This document shows, in pieces, positions 36,660 through 46,775 of a DNA stretch of 64,000 bases (its first letter is position 1; each line of letters begins with the position of its first letter). A model generated the notes under the pieces. The model saw only the letters and a program-made list of their open reading frames with translations, was not told where the DNA came from and searched no databases. The DNA comes from Methylotuvimicrobium buryatense 5G (GTDB taxonomy: Bacteria; Pseudomonadota; Gammaproteobacteria; Methylococcales; Methylomonadaceae), in assembly GCF_000341735.1 (NCBI RefSeq), contig NZ_KB455575.1, positions 1,332,619 to 1,396,618 on the forward strand. Direction: 5' to 3'. The translations under genes and the position numbers were made by a program.

Positions 36660-37126
36660 CAATCCGGTTAAAAATAAACATCGTTGAATTGAAAGCATTT
36701 TGAAAGGTAGTATCGATACAATACCTTCCAAACCAAACTATCGGTCCTCATTAGATTCGATAATCGCTAATTGATGCGATTGGTTTAAACCAAACAAAAT
36801 TAATTTGTAACAATTCGGTTTTTTGCCGGACTGGTCTAGTGTATTGATTTAACAGGAAGCGTTTCACTGACACATAAATTCTTTTTCACTGTATCGAACT
36901 TTAAGAATTTAAGCGTCCGTTGTACCTCCCTTTGAAAACTCTAAAACATGGACTCGCAGGTCACCGCCTCGAACAAAACGAAACGAAGACCAGTGAAGAG
37001 TATATGAAGAAAATCTGTCTTGCCGTTGTAAAGCCGACAAATCAATAAGCTATAACATCCAGATTAAACAGATCGAAACGTTACGATTTTCAACTATAGA
37101 AAATTGCAAACAGCAAGGCGGAAACT
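36660..37126. other. Intergenic leader region of the carbonic anhydrase gene
   Basis: About 470 bp, AT-rich, without recognisable gene, element or RNA. It presumably contains the promoter for the carbonic anhydrase-SulP pair. No confident hexamers identified. Confidence 0.4.
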
Positions 37127-37771
37127 ATGAAATCATTCGAAAAGCTGTTAATGGAAAACAAAAAATGGGCCTCTGACAAGCAAAGCATAGACCCCAATTT
37201 TTTTAAACATCTTGCAAAAGAGCAAAGACCCGAATTCCTTTGGATCGGATGTTCGGATAGCCGTGTTCCGGCAGAACTCATCGTAAATGCCGAACCCGGC
37301 GAAATTTTCATTCATCGCAACATTGCTAATCAGATGGTGGCGACCGACTTCAATTGCTTAAGCGTCTTGCAATATGCGGTAGCTGTGTTGAAAGTCAAGC
37401 ACATTATCGTTTGCGGTCATTACAACTGCGGCGGAGTTAAAGCCGCTTTATCCAAACAACACCCGAAATTGGTGCTGACCAATAAATGGCTCATGCATAT
37501 CAAGGACGTCTATCGCTTAAATAAAGATGAAATCGACAGCCTTCCCACCGAAGAACAGCGCGTTAACCGGCTGGTAGAGCTCAATATTCTCGAGCAAGTC
37601 CAAACTCTCGCGCATACATCGATTATTCAACAAGCCTGGCATCAAGAACAGCGACCGATCATTCACGGCTGGGTCTATGGCCTGGAGAACGGCTTATTAA
37701 ACTCGCTAGCGACGATTTATCCGGATGCCGAAATTGACCCGATATTCAAATACGATTATCAATATGCATGA
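37127..37771 (+). CDS. can: Beta-class carbonic anhydrase
   Basis: 214 aa. Zinc ligands Cys42 and Asp44 (IGCSDSRVPAE), His98 and Cys101 (VCGHYNCGGV). The spacing is that of the Can/type I proteobacterial beta-class. ERPIIHGW-like IIHGWVYGLENGLL near the C-terminus is characteristic. It interconverts CO2 and bicarbonate in the cytoplasm. The SulP transporter gene follows after 43 bp on the same strand, indicating a bicarbonate-handling unit. Confidence 0.95.
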   Translation: MKSFEKLLMENKKWASDKQSIDPNFFKHLAKEQRPEFLWIGCSDSRVPAELIVNAEPGEIFIHRNIANQMVATDFNCLSVLQYAVAVLKVKHIIVCGHYNCGGVKAALSKQHPKLVLTNKWLMHIKDVYRLNKDEIDSLPTEEQRVNRLVELNILEQVQTLAHTSIIQQAWHQEQRPIIHGWVYGLENGLLNSLATIYPDAEIDPIFKYDYQYA

Positions 37772-37814
37772 ATATAGAGCGGACAATACGTCCCAAATCA
37801 CGAGGAAATGAACG

Positions 37815-40130
37815 ATGATTTTGCAACGTTTACGACTATTTAACACATTTTTCGACAGTCGCTGGGAGGACCTGACCCGCGACACTTGGATGCAAACGAC
37901 CTATCGAGATTTCAGCGCCGGCTTGATCGTGGCACTGACAGCAATCCCGATGGCCATGGGCTTTGCAATGGCCATGGGCTTGCGTCCCGAACAAGGCATT
38001 ATCGCCGGAGCGTTAGCTTGTGCAGTCGGGCGAACCTGGGGCGGCTCAAAATATCAAGTTTACGGCCCTACCGCAGCCTTTATTCCCTTAATTGCCGCAC
38101 TGATGATGAAGTACGGCGAAACCAATGGGGGCAGCGCTCAGGAAGCCCACGGCTTTCTCGTATTAGTCTCGATCATAGCCGGCGTGATATTGATGCTAAT
38201 GGGCGTCTTCGGTCTCGGCAAATACGCCAAGCTGGTCCCGAACTCGATTGTCGTCGGCTTTACGGTCGGCATCGCAATCGTGATTGCGCTCACCAATGTC
38301 GAAGATATCCTAGGCGTGGAAAACTTCAAGGATATGCTCGGCCAAGATGAGGGAATCACCGGAGGTTTGACTCATAATATTGCAGCCGCGTTTAACAATC
38401 TCCACATGATCAATGGCTGGTCTGTCGCAATAGGCTTGGGTACGTTTGTCCTGACGAAGTTTTTGCTGCGCATCTCGATTTTTATTCCGGCACCGCTGAT
38501 TGCGATCGCTGCCTCGACTATCGTGACCGCGACACTGCTGAAAGATAAAGGTATTATTTTAGTTGGCGATATTTACGGTTCCATTCCCAACAATTTCTTC
38601 GTCTTCACCCCGCCGGTGATGCCGACGATGACTTCGGGTGTTATGGTCGATATCGTTTATTTCACACTAGCCATCGTTTTCGTATCGGGCGTCGAAAGCT
38701 TGCTGTGTTCGTCGATGGCCGACCGCCTTGCCGATAATCGTAAAACCCCGTTCAATCCCGATAAGGAATTTTGGGGACAAGGCTTGGTACAAGTTCTGGT
38801 CCCGATGGTAAACGGCTTTCCTTGCACCGGCGCCTTGGCGAGAACCGCGACCAGCATCAAGGCCGGCGCGGTGACGCCTTTGGCCGGTTATTTCAAAGCC
38901 GTTCTCAAATTGGCGTTGGCTTATTACATCGCCAGCTATCTGGAAGCCGTACCCATGGCTTGCATCGGCGGTATTTTATTATGGGTGGCCACCAACATGG
39001 TTAAACCATCCGAAATGAAGGAAGTGCTGGGACACAATAAATTCCATGCCGGATTGATGATTTACACTGCGGTAATGGTGCCGATGACCGACTTTTTGAC
39101 CGGCGTACTTTCCGCTTTAGTTATTTATGTCTTGTTGTTTAAATTTCTGGACAAGCCCGTCAAGCGCGAAGAAGAGCACGTTGCCGAGGTGGTCGGCGCG
39201 GATCAAGCCATTATTTCCGCCCCAGGCCGTTTTAACAGGGTAACGATTCCTTTGGCGATGACCGCCGAAGACGCGGAATTACTGCATTACGCCGCCAAAT
39301 TGGCGGAACGCGATATTGCCAAGGAATTTCATTTCGTCCATGTCATTCCTCCGCAAAAACAACCTATTAAACCGAATCAAGAAGCATCGATCAAACAAAG
39401 TATACGCGACGAAGTCGAGAAGTATTTCGATACCGATATCGAGCATGTGACTTTTATGTCGCATGTACTGAGCGGTCCATCGCGTCTCGATAAGTTGATT
39501 GAATATACTGTCGCCTCCAATTCGGACCTGATCCTATTAGGTCACCGGAAAAACCGTACCGGACAACGCTCGTTGGGCCGCCGTCTGGCAATGGTAACCA
39601 AGGCATCTGTTTGGATGGTTCCCGAAGGCACGAGCCGGGATATCAAGCGCATTATCGCTCCGGTGGATTTCTCGCAGCCTTCGGCCGATAGCTTATCTCA
39701 TGCGACTGCAATAGCTAAATTGCATGGCCTGAATGAAGTTACAGCCTTGCATGTTTATTTCGATCCGTCGACGATTCGCTATGATGAACATATCGATGAA
39801 GTCAAGTGGCACGAACAACAAGCTTTCGAAGAGTTTTTAGCTAAAATAGAAACTCACGGCATCACCGTAAAACCGGAATTTGTCGAAAGCAGTATTCCGA
39901 GCAACGCGATTCTGCATAGAGCCAAGGAACTGGATGGCGACTTGATCGTAATGAGTACCCGCGGGCGAAGCAACACCGCGACTATTCTACTCGGCAGTGC
40001 AACATCGCAAATCATGATGGACTCTCCGATTCCGATTGTTGCGATTAAGCATTACGGGGATCAATTAGATTTGCTCGATGCCTTAATCGCCAGTCGATTC
40101 TGGGAGCGCTCAGACCCGAAAACGAACTAA
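37815..40130 (+). CDS. SulP-family anion (probable bicarbonate) transporter fused to two UspA-like domains
   Basis: 771 aa. Residues 1 to ~450 form a SulP transport domain (LIVALTAIPMAMGFAMAMGL at the start; VYGPTAAFIPLIAA; NGFPCTGALARTATSIKAGA). No STAS domain follows. Instead two universal-stress-protein-like domains occupy about 470-600 (RVTIPLAMTAEDAELLHYAA) and 610-760 (RIIAPVDFSQPSADSLSHA), the second ending in the nucleotide-binding type signature STRGRSNTATILLGS. Adjacency to carbonic anhydrase suggests bicarbonate as substrate; sulfate cannot be excluded. The Usp domains may regulate the transporter in response to ATP level; that is inference. Confidence 0.9.
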   Translation: MILQRLRLFNTFFDSRWEDLTRDTWMQTTYRDFSAGLIVALTAIPMAMGFAMAMGLRPEQGIIAGALACAVGRTWGGSKYQVYGPTAAFIPLIAALMMKYGETNGGSAQEAHGFLVLVSIIAGVILMLMGVFGLGKYAKLVPNSIVVGFTVGIAIVIALTNVEDILGVENFKDMLGQDEGITGGLTHNIAAAFNNLHMINGWSVAIGLGTFVLTKFLLRISIFIPAPLIAIAASTIVTATLLKDKGIILVGDIYGSIPNNFFVFTPPVMPTMTSGVMVDIVYFTLAIVFVSGVESLLCSSMADRLADNRKTPFNPDKEFWGQGLVQVLVPMVNGFPCTGALARTATSIKAGAVTPLAGYFKAVLKLALAYYIASYLEAVPMACIGGILLWVATNMVKPSEMKEVLGHNKFHAGLMIYTAVMVPMTDFLTGVLSALVIYVLLFKFLDKPVKREEEHVAEVVGADQAIISAPGRFNRVTIPLAMTAEDAELLHYAAKLAERDIAKEFHFVHVIPPQKQPIKPNQEASIKQSIRDEVEKYFDTDIEHVTFMSHVLSGPSRLDKLIEYTVASNSDLILLGHRKNRTGQRSLGRRLAMVTKASVWMVPEGTSRDIKRIIAPVDFSQPSADSLSHATAIAKLHGLNEVTALHVYFDPSTIRYDEHIDEVKWHEQQAFEEFLAKIETHGITVKPEFVESSIPSNAILHRAKELDGDLIVMSTRGRSNTATILLGSATSQIMMDSPIPIVAIKHYGDQLDLLDALIASRFWERSDPKTN

Positions 40131-40138
40131 CTATTCGT

Positions 40139-40178
40139 CACAACCGGTCTGCAACTCCTTCGTTGCAGGCCGGTTGTG
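40139..40178 (+). terminator. Strong hairpin after the SulP gene
   Basis: CACAACCGGTCTGCAAC pairs with GTTGCAGGCCGGTTGTG over 17 bp with one G-U pair and a short loop. There is no T-run after it, so it may be a rho-type or stabilising hairpin rather than a classic intrinsic terminator. Confidence 0.5.
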
Positions 40179-40414
40179 CAATTGAACCAAGTCGCCGAAA
40201 CCAAACCATGACCTTGGTTTCCGCCCCCCAAAAATAGATATTTCCTCTATCGCTTATACAAGCTCGCAATACTTGACCGCACAGTTGCCCGTTTCACTGT
40301 TATAATCTTTAACAGGACTTGAGTTATCAAACTTCCTGATCGCCGCCTGATACGACCATCATACAAAGACTTAGGATTTCGCGATAAATAACTCCCTGGA
40401 GCTACCAGCTTTGT

Positions 40415-40500
40415 CGAGAATTCGATTACTCGTTTGACAGGATTACGTCCTTGTACACTTCCCTGCGGCCGATACCAGTTAATCGAGCAACCGAACCCTC
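40415..40500. repeat. Degenerate family F element (F3)
   Basis: GATTACTCGTTTGACAGG at the left and TCGAGCAACCGAACCCTCC at the right resemble the arms of F1, but the interior is different. Rest of the 40179-40590 gap: no gene seen. Confidence 0.45.
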
Positions 40501-40590
40501 CATAAAATAGGGAAATTGTTGATGACCAAATCCTTACGCGTCTATTGAAATGATATTGTCAGCATAAAATCAACCATAAAGGAGCTTTAT

Positions 40591-43344
40591 ATGGGCAAAT
40601 CAAAGCAAAAAGTCGAGAAAATAGCGAAGATCGATTGGCACGCATCATCGACCGAGAAAGTTCTCAAACAACTCGGCGGCAACCCGGACGGACTTTCCGG
40701 ACAAGAAGCCGTATCCCGTCTGCAAAAATATGGCGCAAATCGTTTGCCCCCGGCCAAAACCCGAGGTCCGTTACTGCGCTTTTTTTCCCAATTTCATAAC
40801 TTATTAATCTACGTCTTGATAGGTGCAGCAGTCGTCACGGCATTGCTCGATCATTGGATCGATACTTACGTGATCATCGCCGTCGTGTTTGTCAATTCGA
40901 TTATCGGTTTCGTTCAAGAAGGCAAGGCTGAAAAATCGCTCGAAGCAATTCGACATATGTTGGCGCCACGCGCGACGGCATTGCGCGACGGTAATCGAAT
41001 AGGGATTCCGGCCGAAGAATTGGTTCCCGGCGATATCGTGATTCTCGAACCGGGCGATAAAGTTCCCGCCGACCTGCGCTTAATTTCGGCAAAGGGCCTG
41101 CAAATCCAAGAGGCCGTCCTGACCGGCGAATCGGTCGCTGTCGAAAAAACAACCCAAGCGGTCGAAGCAAATGCCGACTTAGGGGACCGTTTTCCGATGG
41201 CCTATTCCGGAACGATGGTTGCAGCCGGACACGGCAAAGCGATCGTCGTAGCGACCGGTGCCGATACCGAAATCGGCCGCATCAGCGGCATGATTTCTAG
41301 TATCGAAGAGTTGACTACTCCGCTGCTTAAACAAATCGCGATTTTTTCCCGCTGGCTGACCTTGGCGATCATCCTGATTGCCGCAAGCGTCTTTGCTTTC
41401 GGTTTTTATATCCAGGGAACCGATCCCTCGGAAATGTTCATGACCGTGGTCGGCCTCGCTGTAGCGGCCATTCCTGAAGGTTTACCGGCAATCCTAACGG
41501 TAACATTGGCCATCGGCGTCCAGCGCATGGCCTCCCGCAATGCCATTATCCGCCGACTGCCGGCAGTCGAAACACTCGGCGCCGTATCGATCATTTGTTC
41601 GGACAAAACCGGCACACTGACGCGTAACGAAATGACCGTCAAATCCATCGTAACGTCATCCAAACTCTATGAAATCAGCGGCGTCGGCTATGAGCCTTCC
41701 GGCGACTTTTTCTCGGGCGGCGAACATGTCGCTATCGACAAGCGCCCTATTTTGCAGCAAATCGTTAAATACGGCGCCTTATGTAACGATTCGTCCCTGC
41801 GCCAAAAAGACGATCAATGGATTGTCGACGGCGACCCGATGGAAGGCGCCTTATTAACCGTTGCCATGAAAGGCGGTTTCGAACCTACCGACCTGCACCG
41901 CAAAAATACTCGAGGCGATGTGATTCCGTTCGATGCCCAACACCGCTTCATGGCTACCTTGAATCACGACCATGAAAACCATCAGTATATTATCGTCAAA
42001 GGCGCACCGGAACGTTTGATCGAACTATGCACCTTAGAACGTCAAAAAGACGGCGATGTTGCTATCAATCCTGCTTATTGGACCGGCTGGATCGATGAGG
42101 TCGCCTCACTCGGACAACGCGTTTTGGCCATCGCTTTCAAACCGGTCGAAGAAGGTAAAACCGAGCTTAATTTTTCGGACCTGGATGACGGTTTGATACT
42201 GTTGGGACTTATCGGCCTAATCGACCCGCCGCGCGAGGAAGCGATACAAGCCGTCAAGGAATGCCGCGCGGCCGGTATCCGCGTCAAAATGATCACTGGC
42301 GATCACGCCGCGACTGCCCGCGCGATTGCCGCGCAATTACACCTTGAAAATCACGATGAAGTCATGACCGGCCAAGACCTGTCTTCGATCGGCGACGATG
42401 AATTGATCGAAGTCGCCGCGCGCGTCGATATCTTCGCCCGAACATCGCCGGAACACAAATTGCGACTGGTTACCGCCATGCAGGCAGGCGGCAATGTCAT
42501 TGCCATGACCGGAGATGGGGTTAACGATGCTCCAGCTTTGAAACGAGCCGATGTTGGTATCGCAATGGGTCGGACCGGAACCGAAGCCGCCAAGGAAGCT
42601 TCGGAAATGGTGCTGGCGGACGACAATTTCGCATCGATCGCACGCGCAGTCCGCGAAGGCCGTACCGTCTACGATAATTTAAAGAAAGCCATCATTTTTT
42701 TATTGCCGGTCAACGGCGGCGAATCGATGAGCATCATCGCCGCGGTATTGACCGGCCTGACTTTGCCGATCACGCCGCTACAAGTCCTTTGGGTCAATAT
42801 GGTCAGCTCGGTCGCCTTGGCAATGGCGCTGGCCTTCGAGCCGTCCGAGCCTAGCGTCATGCAGCGTCCTCCGAGACCTAAAGACGAAGCGATGTTGTCC
42901 GGCTTTTTATTGTGGCGCATCACCTTCGTTTCGCTGCTGTTTTTTGCCGGCATTTACGGTATTTTCCTCTGGAGCCAACTGCACGGCTCGACGCTCGAAG
43001 AAGCACGAACTTATGCGGTCAATACGTTGGTTATGCTGGAAGTCTTTTACCTTTTAAATGTACGTTACCTAAGCAGTTCCTCTCTATCGTTCAAACACTT
43101 ATTCAGCTCTAAAGCCGTTTTAATCGCAATTTTTGTCGTTATTACGCTTCAAGCCATATTTACTTATGCACCGTTCATGGAACACTTTTTCGACACCCGT
43201 CCGGTCGACTTCATCCATGGCATGGAAATCGTCGGAATCGGCCTGTTCTTGTTCATCATACTGGAATTGGAAAAATTGATTAGACGCCTATTTTCTAACC
43301 GTCGGGCTAAAAACCTTAAAGCCCAACCGAAAGCCAAGAGGTAA
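40591..43344 (+). CDS. P2-type cation-transporting ATPase
   Basis: 917 aa. N-terminal cation-ATPase region (ANRLPPAKTRGPLLRFFSQF), actuator domain with VLTGESVAVEK, helix-4 motif VAAIPEGLPAILTVTLA typical of P2 ATPases, and phosphorylated Asp338 in CSDKTGTLTRNE. The nucleotide-binding domain (KGAPERLIELC) and hinge MTGDGVNDAPALKRADVGIA follow, then six C-terminal helices. PEGLPA with this layout fits Ca2+-type (P2A) or bacterial Na+/Ca2+ pumps; the ion is not certain. It has a good GGAG binding site and no operon partner. Confidence 0.92.
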   Translation: MGKSKQKVEKIAKIDWHASSTEKVLKQLGGNPDGLSGQEAVSRLQKYGANRLPPAKTRGPLLRFFSQFHNLLIYVLIGAAVVTALLDHWIDTYVIIAVVFVNSIIGFVQEGKAEKSLEAIRHMLAPRATALRDGNRIGIPAEELVPGDIVILEPGDKVPADLRLISAKGLQIQEAVLTGESVAVEKTTQAVEANADLGDRFPMAYSGTMVAAGHGKAIVVATGADTEIGRISGMISSIEELTTPLLKQIAIFSRWLTLAIILIAASVFAFGFYIQGTDPSEMFMTVVGLAVAAIPEGLPAILTVTLAIGVQRMASRNAIIRRLPAVETLGAVSIICSDKTGTLTRNEMTVKSIVTSSKLYEISGVGYEPSGDFFSGGEHVAIDKRPILQQIVKYGALCNDSSLRQKDDQWIVDGDPMEGALLTVAMKGGFEPTDLHRKNTRGDVIPFDAQHRFMATLNHDHENHQYIIVKGAPERLIELCTLERQKDGDVAINPAYWTGWIDEVASLGQRVLAIAFKPVEEGKTELNFSDLDDGLILLGLIGLIDPPREEAIQAVKECRAAGIRVKMITGDHAATARAIAAQLHLENHDEVMTGQDLSSIGDDELIEVAARVDIFARTSPEHKLRLVTAMQAGGNVIAMTGDGVNDAPALKRADVGIAMGRTGTEAAKEASEMVLADDNFASIARAVREGRTVYDNLKKAIIFLLPVNGGESMSIIAAVLTGLTLPITPLQVLWVNMVSSVALAMALAFEPSEPSVMQRPPRPKDEAMLSGFLLWRITFVSLLFFAGIYGIFLWSQLHGSTLEEARTYAVNTLVMLEVFYLLNVRYLSSSSLSFKHLFSSKAVLIAIFVVITLQAIFTYAPFMEHFFDTRPVDFIHGMEIVGIGLFLFIILELEKLIRRLFSNRRAKNLKAQPKAKR

Positions 43345-43396
43345 ATCTTAAGGAACGTGCATTTTCCTCAAACAGTTTCTATGCAGAGCATCACTG

Positions 43397-43530
43397 CTAT
43401 TAAGTTAACGGAAACTCGTCATTCCGACATGGACTGGCGGAATCCAGTGCCATGGATGGCAAGCTTTTGAGGTGTATTAGAGCCTGAATGCAAGCATTAT
43501 TTATTTCTGTGATGGCTTAACTTAATGGCA
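43397..43530 (+). repeat. Family D-related element (D3)
   Basis: Ends are GCTATTAAGTTAACG and an inverted GCTTAACTTAATGGC. The interior CGTCATTCCGACATGGACTG and GCGGAATCCAGTGCCATGG match D4, but the termini differ from those of D1, D2 and D4. Confidence 0.65.
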
Positions 43531-43634
43531 TTGATGTAGAGACTGGGAACCATAGACAACGCCCATGACGCTCGGACCACATTCTCGTTTACATTTGGGT
43601 ATAATACCTTTTTGTTTTCAATAGAATCAGCTCA

Positions 43635-44597
43635 TTGAACGTGCAATACTCTAAAGTTAGCGTGATAGCCCCCGCCCGTCTGCATATGGGCTTTATCGAT
43701 TTGAGCGGCGCGCTGGGGCGCCACTTCGGCAGCATCGGCGTCGCGCTGAATGAAATCAACACCCGCTTAAGTATTAGACCGGCCGATCATTTGACCGTAA
43801 CCGGGATGTCCGCTTCTCGAGCCGAAAAATGTGCGCGCAAACTCTGTGCGGCACTCAATCTTCCCGAGTCATTTAGCATCGATGTCGAAACGTCGATCCC
43901 GGAACATGTCGGATTAGGCTCCGGTACGCAAATGTCGCTGGCGGTCGGCATGGGCTTGAACCATTATTTCGGCTTAAATCTAACGGTTCGCGATATCGCG
44001 CGATTAACCGATAGAGGCATGCGTTCGGGTATCGGCATCGGTGTATTTGAACGAGGAGGATTGGTTGTCGATGGCGGACGGGGCGAGCGAACGGTGACCC
44101 CCCCGGTATTGGCGCACATGCAAATTCCCGACGATTGGCGCATTATTTTAGTGTTCGACAAGCGCGGACAAGGCTTGCATGGTAAGCAAGAAATTCAGGC
44201 TTTCGAAGCGCTACCCCCATTTCCGCAACAAGAAGCGGCTCGGCTTTGTTATTTATTGATGATGCAAGGATTACCCGCAGTTGCCGAACACGATATTGTC
44301 AGATTCGGCGAAGTCGTTACGCAATTGCAGCGCTCGGTCGGCGAACATTTCGCTCCGGCACAGGGCGGCATTTTCACCAGCCCGGAAGTTGCCGAATCCA
44401 TGGCATGGTTGGAAGCGCAAGGCTGCGTCGCGATCGGCCAGACCTCCTGGGGGCCGACCGGCTTTTGCGCTTTGCTGGGAGCCGAGCAAGCCGAAGCGAT
44501 CACCGAACAAGCGCGCCGACAATTTTCACGCCATCCTCATTTGAGTTTTGTCACGGTCGGCGTCAGTAACAGCGGCGGCCAAGTATCGGCCGTCTAA
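43635..44597 (+). CDS. Beta-ribofuranosylaminobenzene 5'-phosphate synthase (beta-RFAP synthase)
   Basis: 320 aa with TTG start at 43635 (GTG at 43641 is an alternative two codons later). GHMP-kinase-like fold: APARLHMGFIDLSG at the N-terminus and PEHVGLGSGTQMSLAVGMG as the phosphate-binding loop. The enzyme joins PRPP and p-aminobenzoate with CO2 release, the first committed step of methanopterin synthesis; outside archaea it is essentially confined to H4MPT-using methylotrophs. A TATAAT-like sequence (43602-43607) upstream could be the -10 of the operon. First gene of the H4MPT cluster. Confidence 0.92.
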   Translation: MNVQYSKVSVIAPARLHMGFIDLSGALGRHFGSIGVALNEINTRLSIRPADHLTVTGMSASRAEKCARKLCAALNLPESFSIDVETSIPEHVGLGSGTQMSLAVGMGLNHYFGLNLTVRDIARLTDRGMRSGIGIGVFERGGLVVDGGRGERTVTPPVLAHMQIPDDWRIILVFDKRGQGLHGKQEIQAFEALPPFPQQEAARLCYLLMMQGLPAVAEHDIVRFGEVVTQLQRSVGEHFAPAQGGIFTSPEVAESMAWLEAQGCVAIGQTSWGPTGFCALLGAEQAEAITEQARRQFSRHPHLSFVTVGVSNSGGQVSAV

Positions 44598-44670
44598 TTC
44601 GCTTATTGATTCCTAAAGCCGGCACATACTCGCTTAAGCGATAGACTTTTAACATCATAAACTGCCATTT

Positions 44671-45765
44671 TTGAATCCCAGCATTAACAACCCTATTTTG
44701 ATTATTGCCAACTCCGGCCGCATGCTGGCCGAGGCAGCCTTCCAGTCGGGGTTCATGCCGTGGGTAATCGATTTGTTTGCCGACCAAGATACCCTGAAAT
44801 ATTCCGAACGGTTATTTCGAATCGAAGCATTGGACGAACCCTTTTTAAAAGCCATTATTGCCGGTTTCAGCTCCCTGCACCCGATGTCTCCAGCGGTATA
44901 TGGCAGCGGCCTCGAGCATTATCCCAAGGCGCTCGAGCTCATTAGCCGCGAATGCGAATTAGTCGGCAACGATATAAAAACCATTCGACTGATTCAGCAA
45001 AAAAAATGTTTTTTCGAATTACTCGATCATTTGGAAATAGACTATCCTCACGTCTCCTTTACCGAACCGAAAGGGACTGAACAATGGTTGGTCAAACCCG
45101 AAACCGGTGAAGGCGGCCTGGGTATTCGTCTGTTTCGAGCCGGCATGCCGACCCAACGAAACCTCTACTGGCAAGAATTTATCGAAGGGACGGCCTGTTC
45201 CGCTTTATTTCTTGCAGACGGAAGAAATATTCGCATTATCGGTTTCCATACGCAATGGTGCGAAAACCTGAATGCCGACCAACCCTTCCTATTTGCCGGC
45301 GTCATCAATCGCTGCCCCCTGTCCGCCGAGCAAGCCGATATCATTCATTCGTGGATCACCGCCATTGTGCGAGCAATCCCGCTTAAAGGCCTCAACACCC
45401 TCGATTTCATTATCCAAAGTGAGCGAATTTATGTATTGGAGATCAATCCCCGCCCATCGGCTAGCATGCAATTATATGATGCCGATTTATTCCGAGCGCA
45501 TCTCAATGCCTGTCGGGGCAACTTAGACAATACGAACTTTACGAGTCGTACGGTTTGCGCTTATCGAATCATTTACGCCGACAGAAGCATCACTATTCCC
45601 GATGCCTTTTGCTGGCCGAAAGCCTGCCGGGATTTACCGATTGCCGGCTCGATAATTCGCAAAGGACAGCCTATATGCAGTATCATTGCCCGCGATATAA
45701 ACGTTCGGAACGTTCAGCGGCAATTGAACGAAATCCGGCAAACCATTTTTCAATCATTCAATTAA
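44671..45765 (+). CDS. ATP-grasp domain protein of the H4MPT cluster
   Basis: 364 aa, TTG start at 44671, needed to include the first strand NPILIIANSGRMLAEAA. The ATP-grasp core is at about 100-290 (WLVKPETGEGGLGIRLF, YWQEFIEGTACSALFLADGR, VLEINPRPSASMQLYD). The last strand's EINPRP carries the metal-binding residues. ATP-grasp enzymes ligate carboxylates to amines. Homologous genes accompany mch and fae in methylotrophs and are needed for H4MPT-linked oxidation, but their exact reaction is unassigned to my knowledge. It starts 73 bp after RFAP synthase and ends 14 bp before mch. Confidence 0.82.
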   Translation: MNPSINNPILIIANSGRMLAEAAFQSGFMPWVIDLFADQDTLKYSERLFRIEALDEPFLKAIIAGFSSLHPMSPAVYGSGLEHYPKALELISRECELVGNDIKTIRLIQQKKCFFELLDHLEIDYPHVSFTEPKGTEQWLVKPETGEGGLGIRLFRAGMPTQRNLYWQEFIEGTACSALFLADGRNIRIIGFHTQWCENLNADQPFLFAGVINRCPLSAEQADIIHSWITAIVRAIPLKGLNTLDFIIQSERIYVLEINPRPSASMQLYDADLFRAHLNACRGNLDNTNFTSRTVCAYRIIYADRSITIPDAFCWPKACRDLPIAGSIIRKGQPICSIIARDINVRNVQRQLNEIRQTIFQSFN

Positions 45766-45779
45766 AGGTGTTTTAGGTC

Positions 45780-46763
45780 ATGGCATCAAAAGCGAGCGTT
45801 AATAGACTAGCGCAGCCTCTGGTTAGAGAACTCATCGAAAATGCGGCTAAATTACGAGTCGGCGTAGAAAAGTTGGCGAACGGCTGCACCATCATCGACG
45901 CCGGCATCGACATGCCGGGCGGTTTGGAAGCAGGCCGAATCATTGCCGAAATTTGTTTGGGCGGCATGGGCTCGGTCTCTATCTCGCACAGTTGTTACAC
46001 CGCGAATTGGCCATTGACAGTCAATGTGCATACCGGTAACCCGGTCTTGGCCTGTCTCGGCAGCCAATACGCCGGCTGGAGTTTGTCGCATGAAAAATAT
46101 TACGCGCTCGGCTCCGGTCCTGCACGGGCCATGGCGGTCAAAATCAAGGATGGCCAACAAGAGCCTGTCGAGGAGCTATACAAAGAATTGGCCTATCGCG
46201 ACGATGCGGAAAACACCGTATTGGTGATCGAAAACGATGCGATCCCGCCGCTCGAAATCGTCGAAAAAGTAGCAAACGCTTGTCAAGTAGACCCTTGCAA
46301 CTTAACCATCATCGTCACGCCGACCAGCAGCCTGGCAGGCGGCGTTCAGGTCGTCGCGCGGGTTTTGGAAGTTGCGATGCATAAGGCGCATGCCTTGCAT
46401 TTTCCGCTGGAAAACATCGTCGACGGTAGCGGCAGCGCGCCAATCTGCCCGCCGCATCCGGATTTTATCAAGGCGATGGGGCGCACCAACGATGCGATAT
46501 TGTTCGCGGGGCAAGTTCATATTTTCGTCAAAGGCAGCGACGAAGCAGCCGAGAAGCTCGCAAAAGAGTTGCCTAGCTCGACTTCGAAGGATTACGGCAA
46601 ACCGTTCGCGCAAGTCTTCAAAGAATACAATTACGACTTTTTCAAGGTCGATGCAATGCTGTTCAGCCCGGCAAGTGTCATCGTGACCGCAGTCGAATCC
46701 GGCAAGAGTTTCCGCGCCGGCAAACTCGACAATGCGTTGCTCGATCAATCGTTCGGCGCTTAA
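45780..46763 (+). CDS. mch: Methenyltetrahydromethanopterin cyclohydrolase
   Basis: 327 aa, family length. Recognisable blocks: [40 protein letters not shown] and [11 protein letters not shown]-like [35 protein letters not shown] follows, then the closing [15 protein letters not shown]. It hydrolyses N5,N10-methenyl-H4MPT to N5-formyl-H4MPT in the oxidation of formaldehyde to formate. The gene lies inside a tight operon. Confidence 0.96.
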   Translation: MASKASVNRLAQPLVRELIENAAKLRVGVEKLANGCTIIDAGIDMPGGLEAGRIIAEICLGGMGSVSISHSCYTANWPLTVNVHTGNPVLACLGSQYAGWSLSHEKYYALGSGPARAMAVKIKDGQQEPVEELYKELAYRDDAENTVLVIENDAIPPLEIVEKVANACQVDPCNLTIIVTPTSSLAGGVQVVARVLEVAMHKAHALHFPLENIVDGSGSAPICPPHPDFIKAMGRTNDAILFAGQVHIFVKGSDEAAEKLAKELPSSTSKDYGKPFAQVFKEYNYDFFKVDAMLFSPASVIVTAVESGKSFRAGKLDNALLDQSFGA

Positions 46764-46775
46764 GAGTTTCGACAC

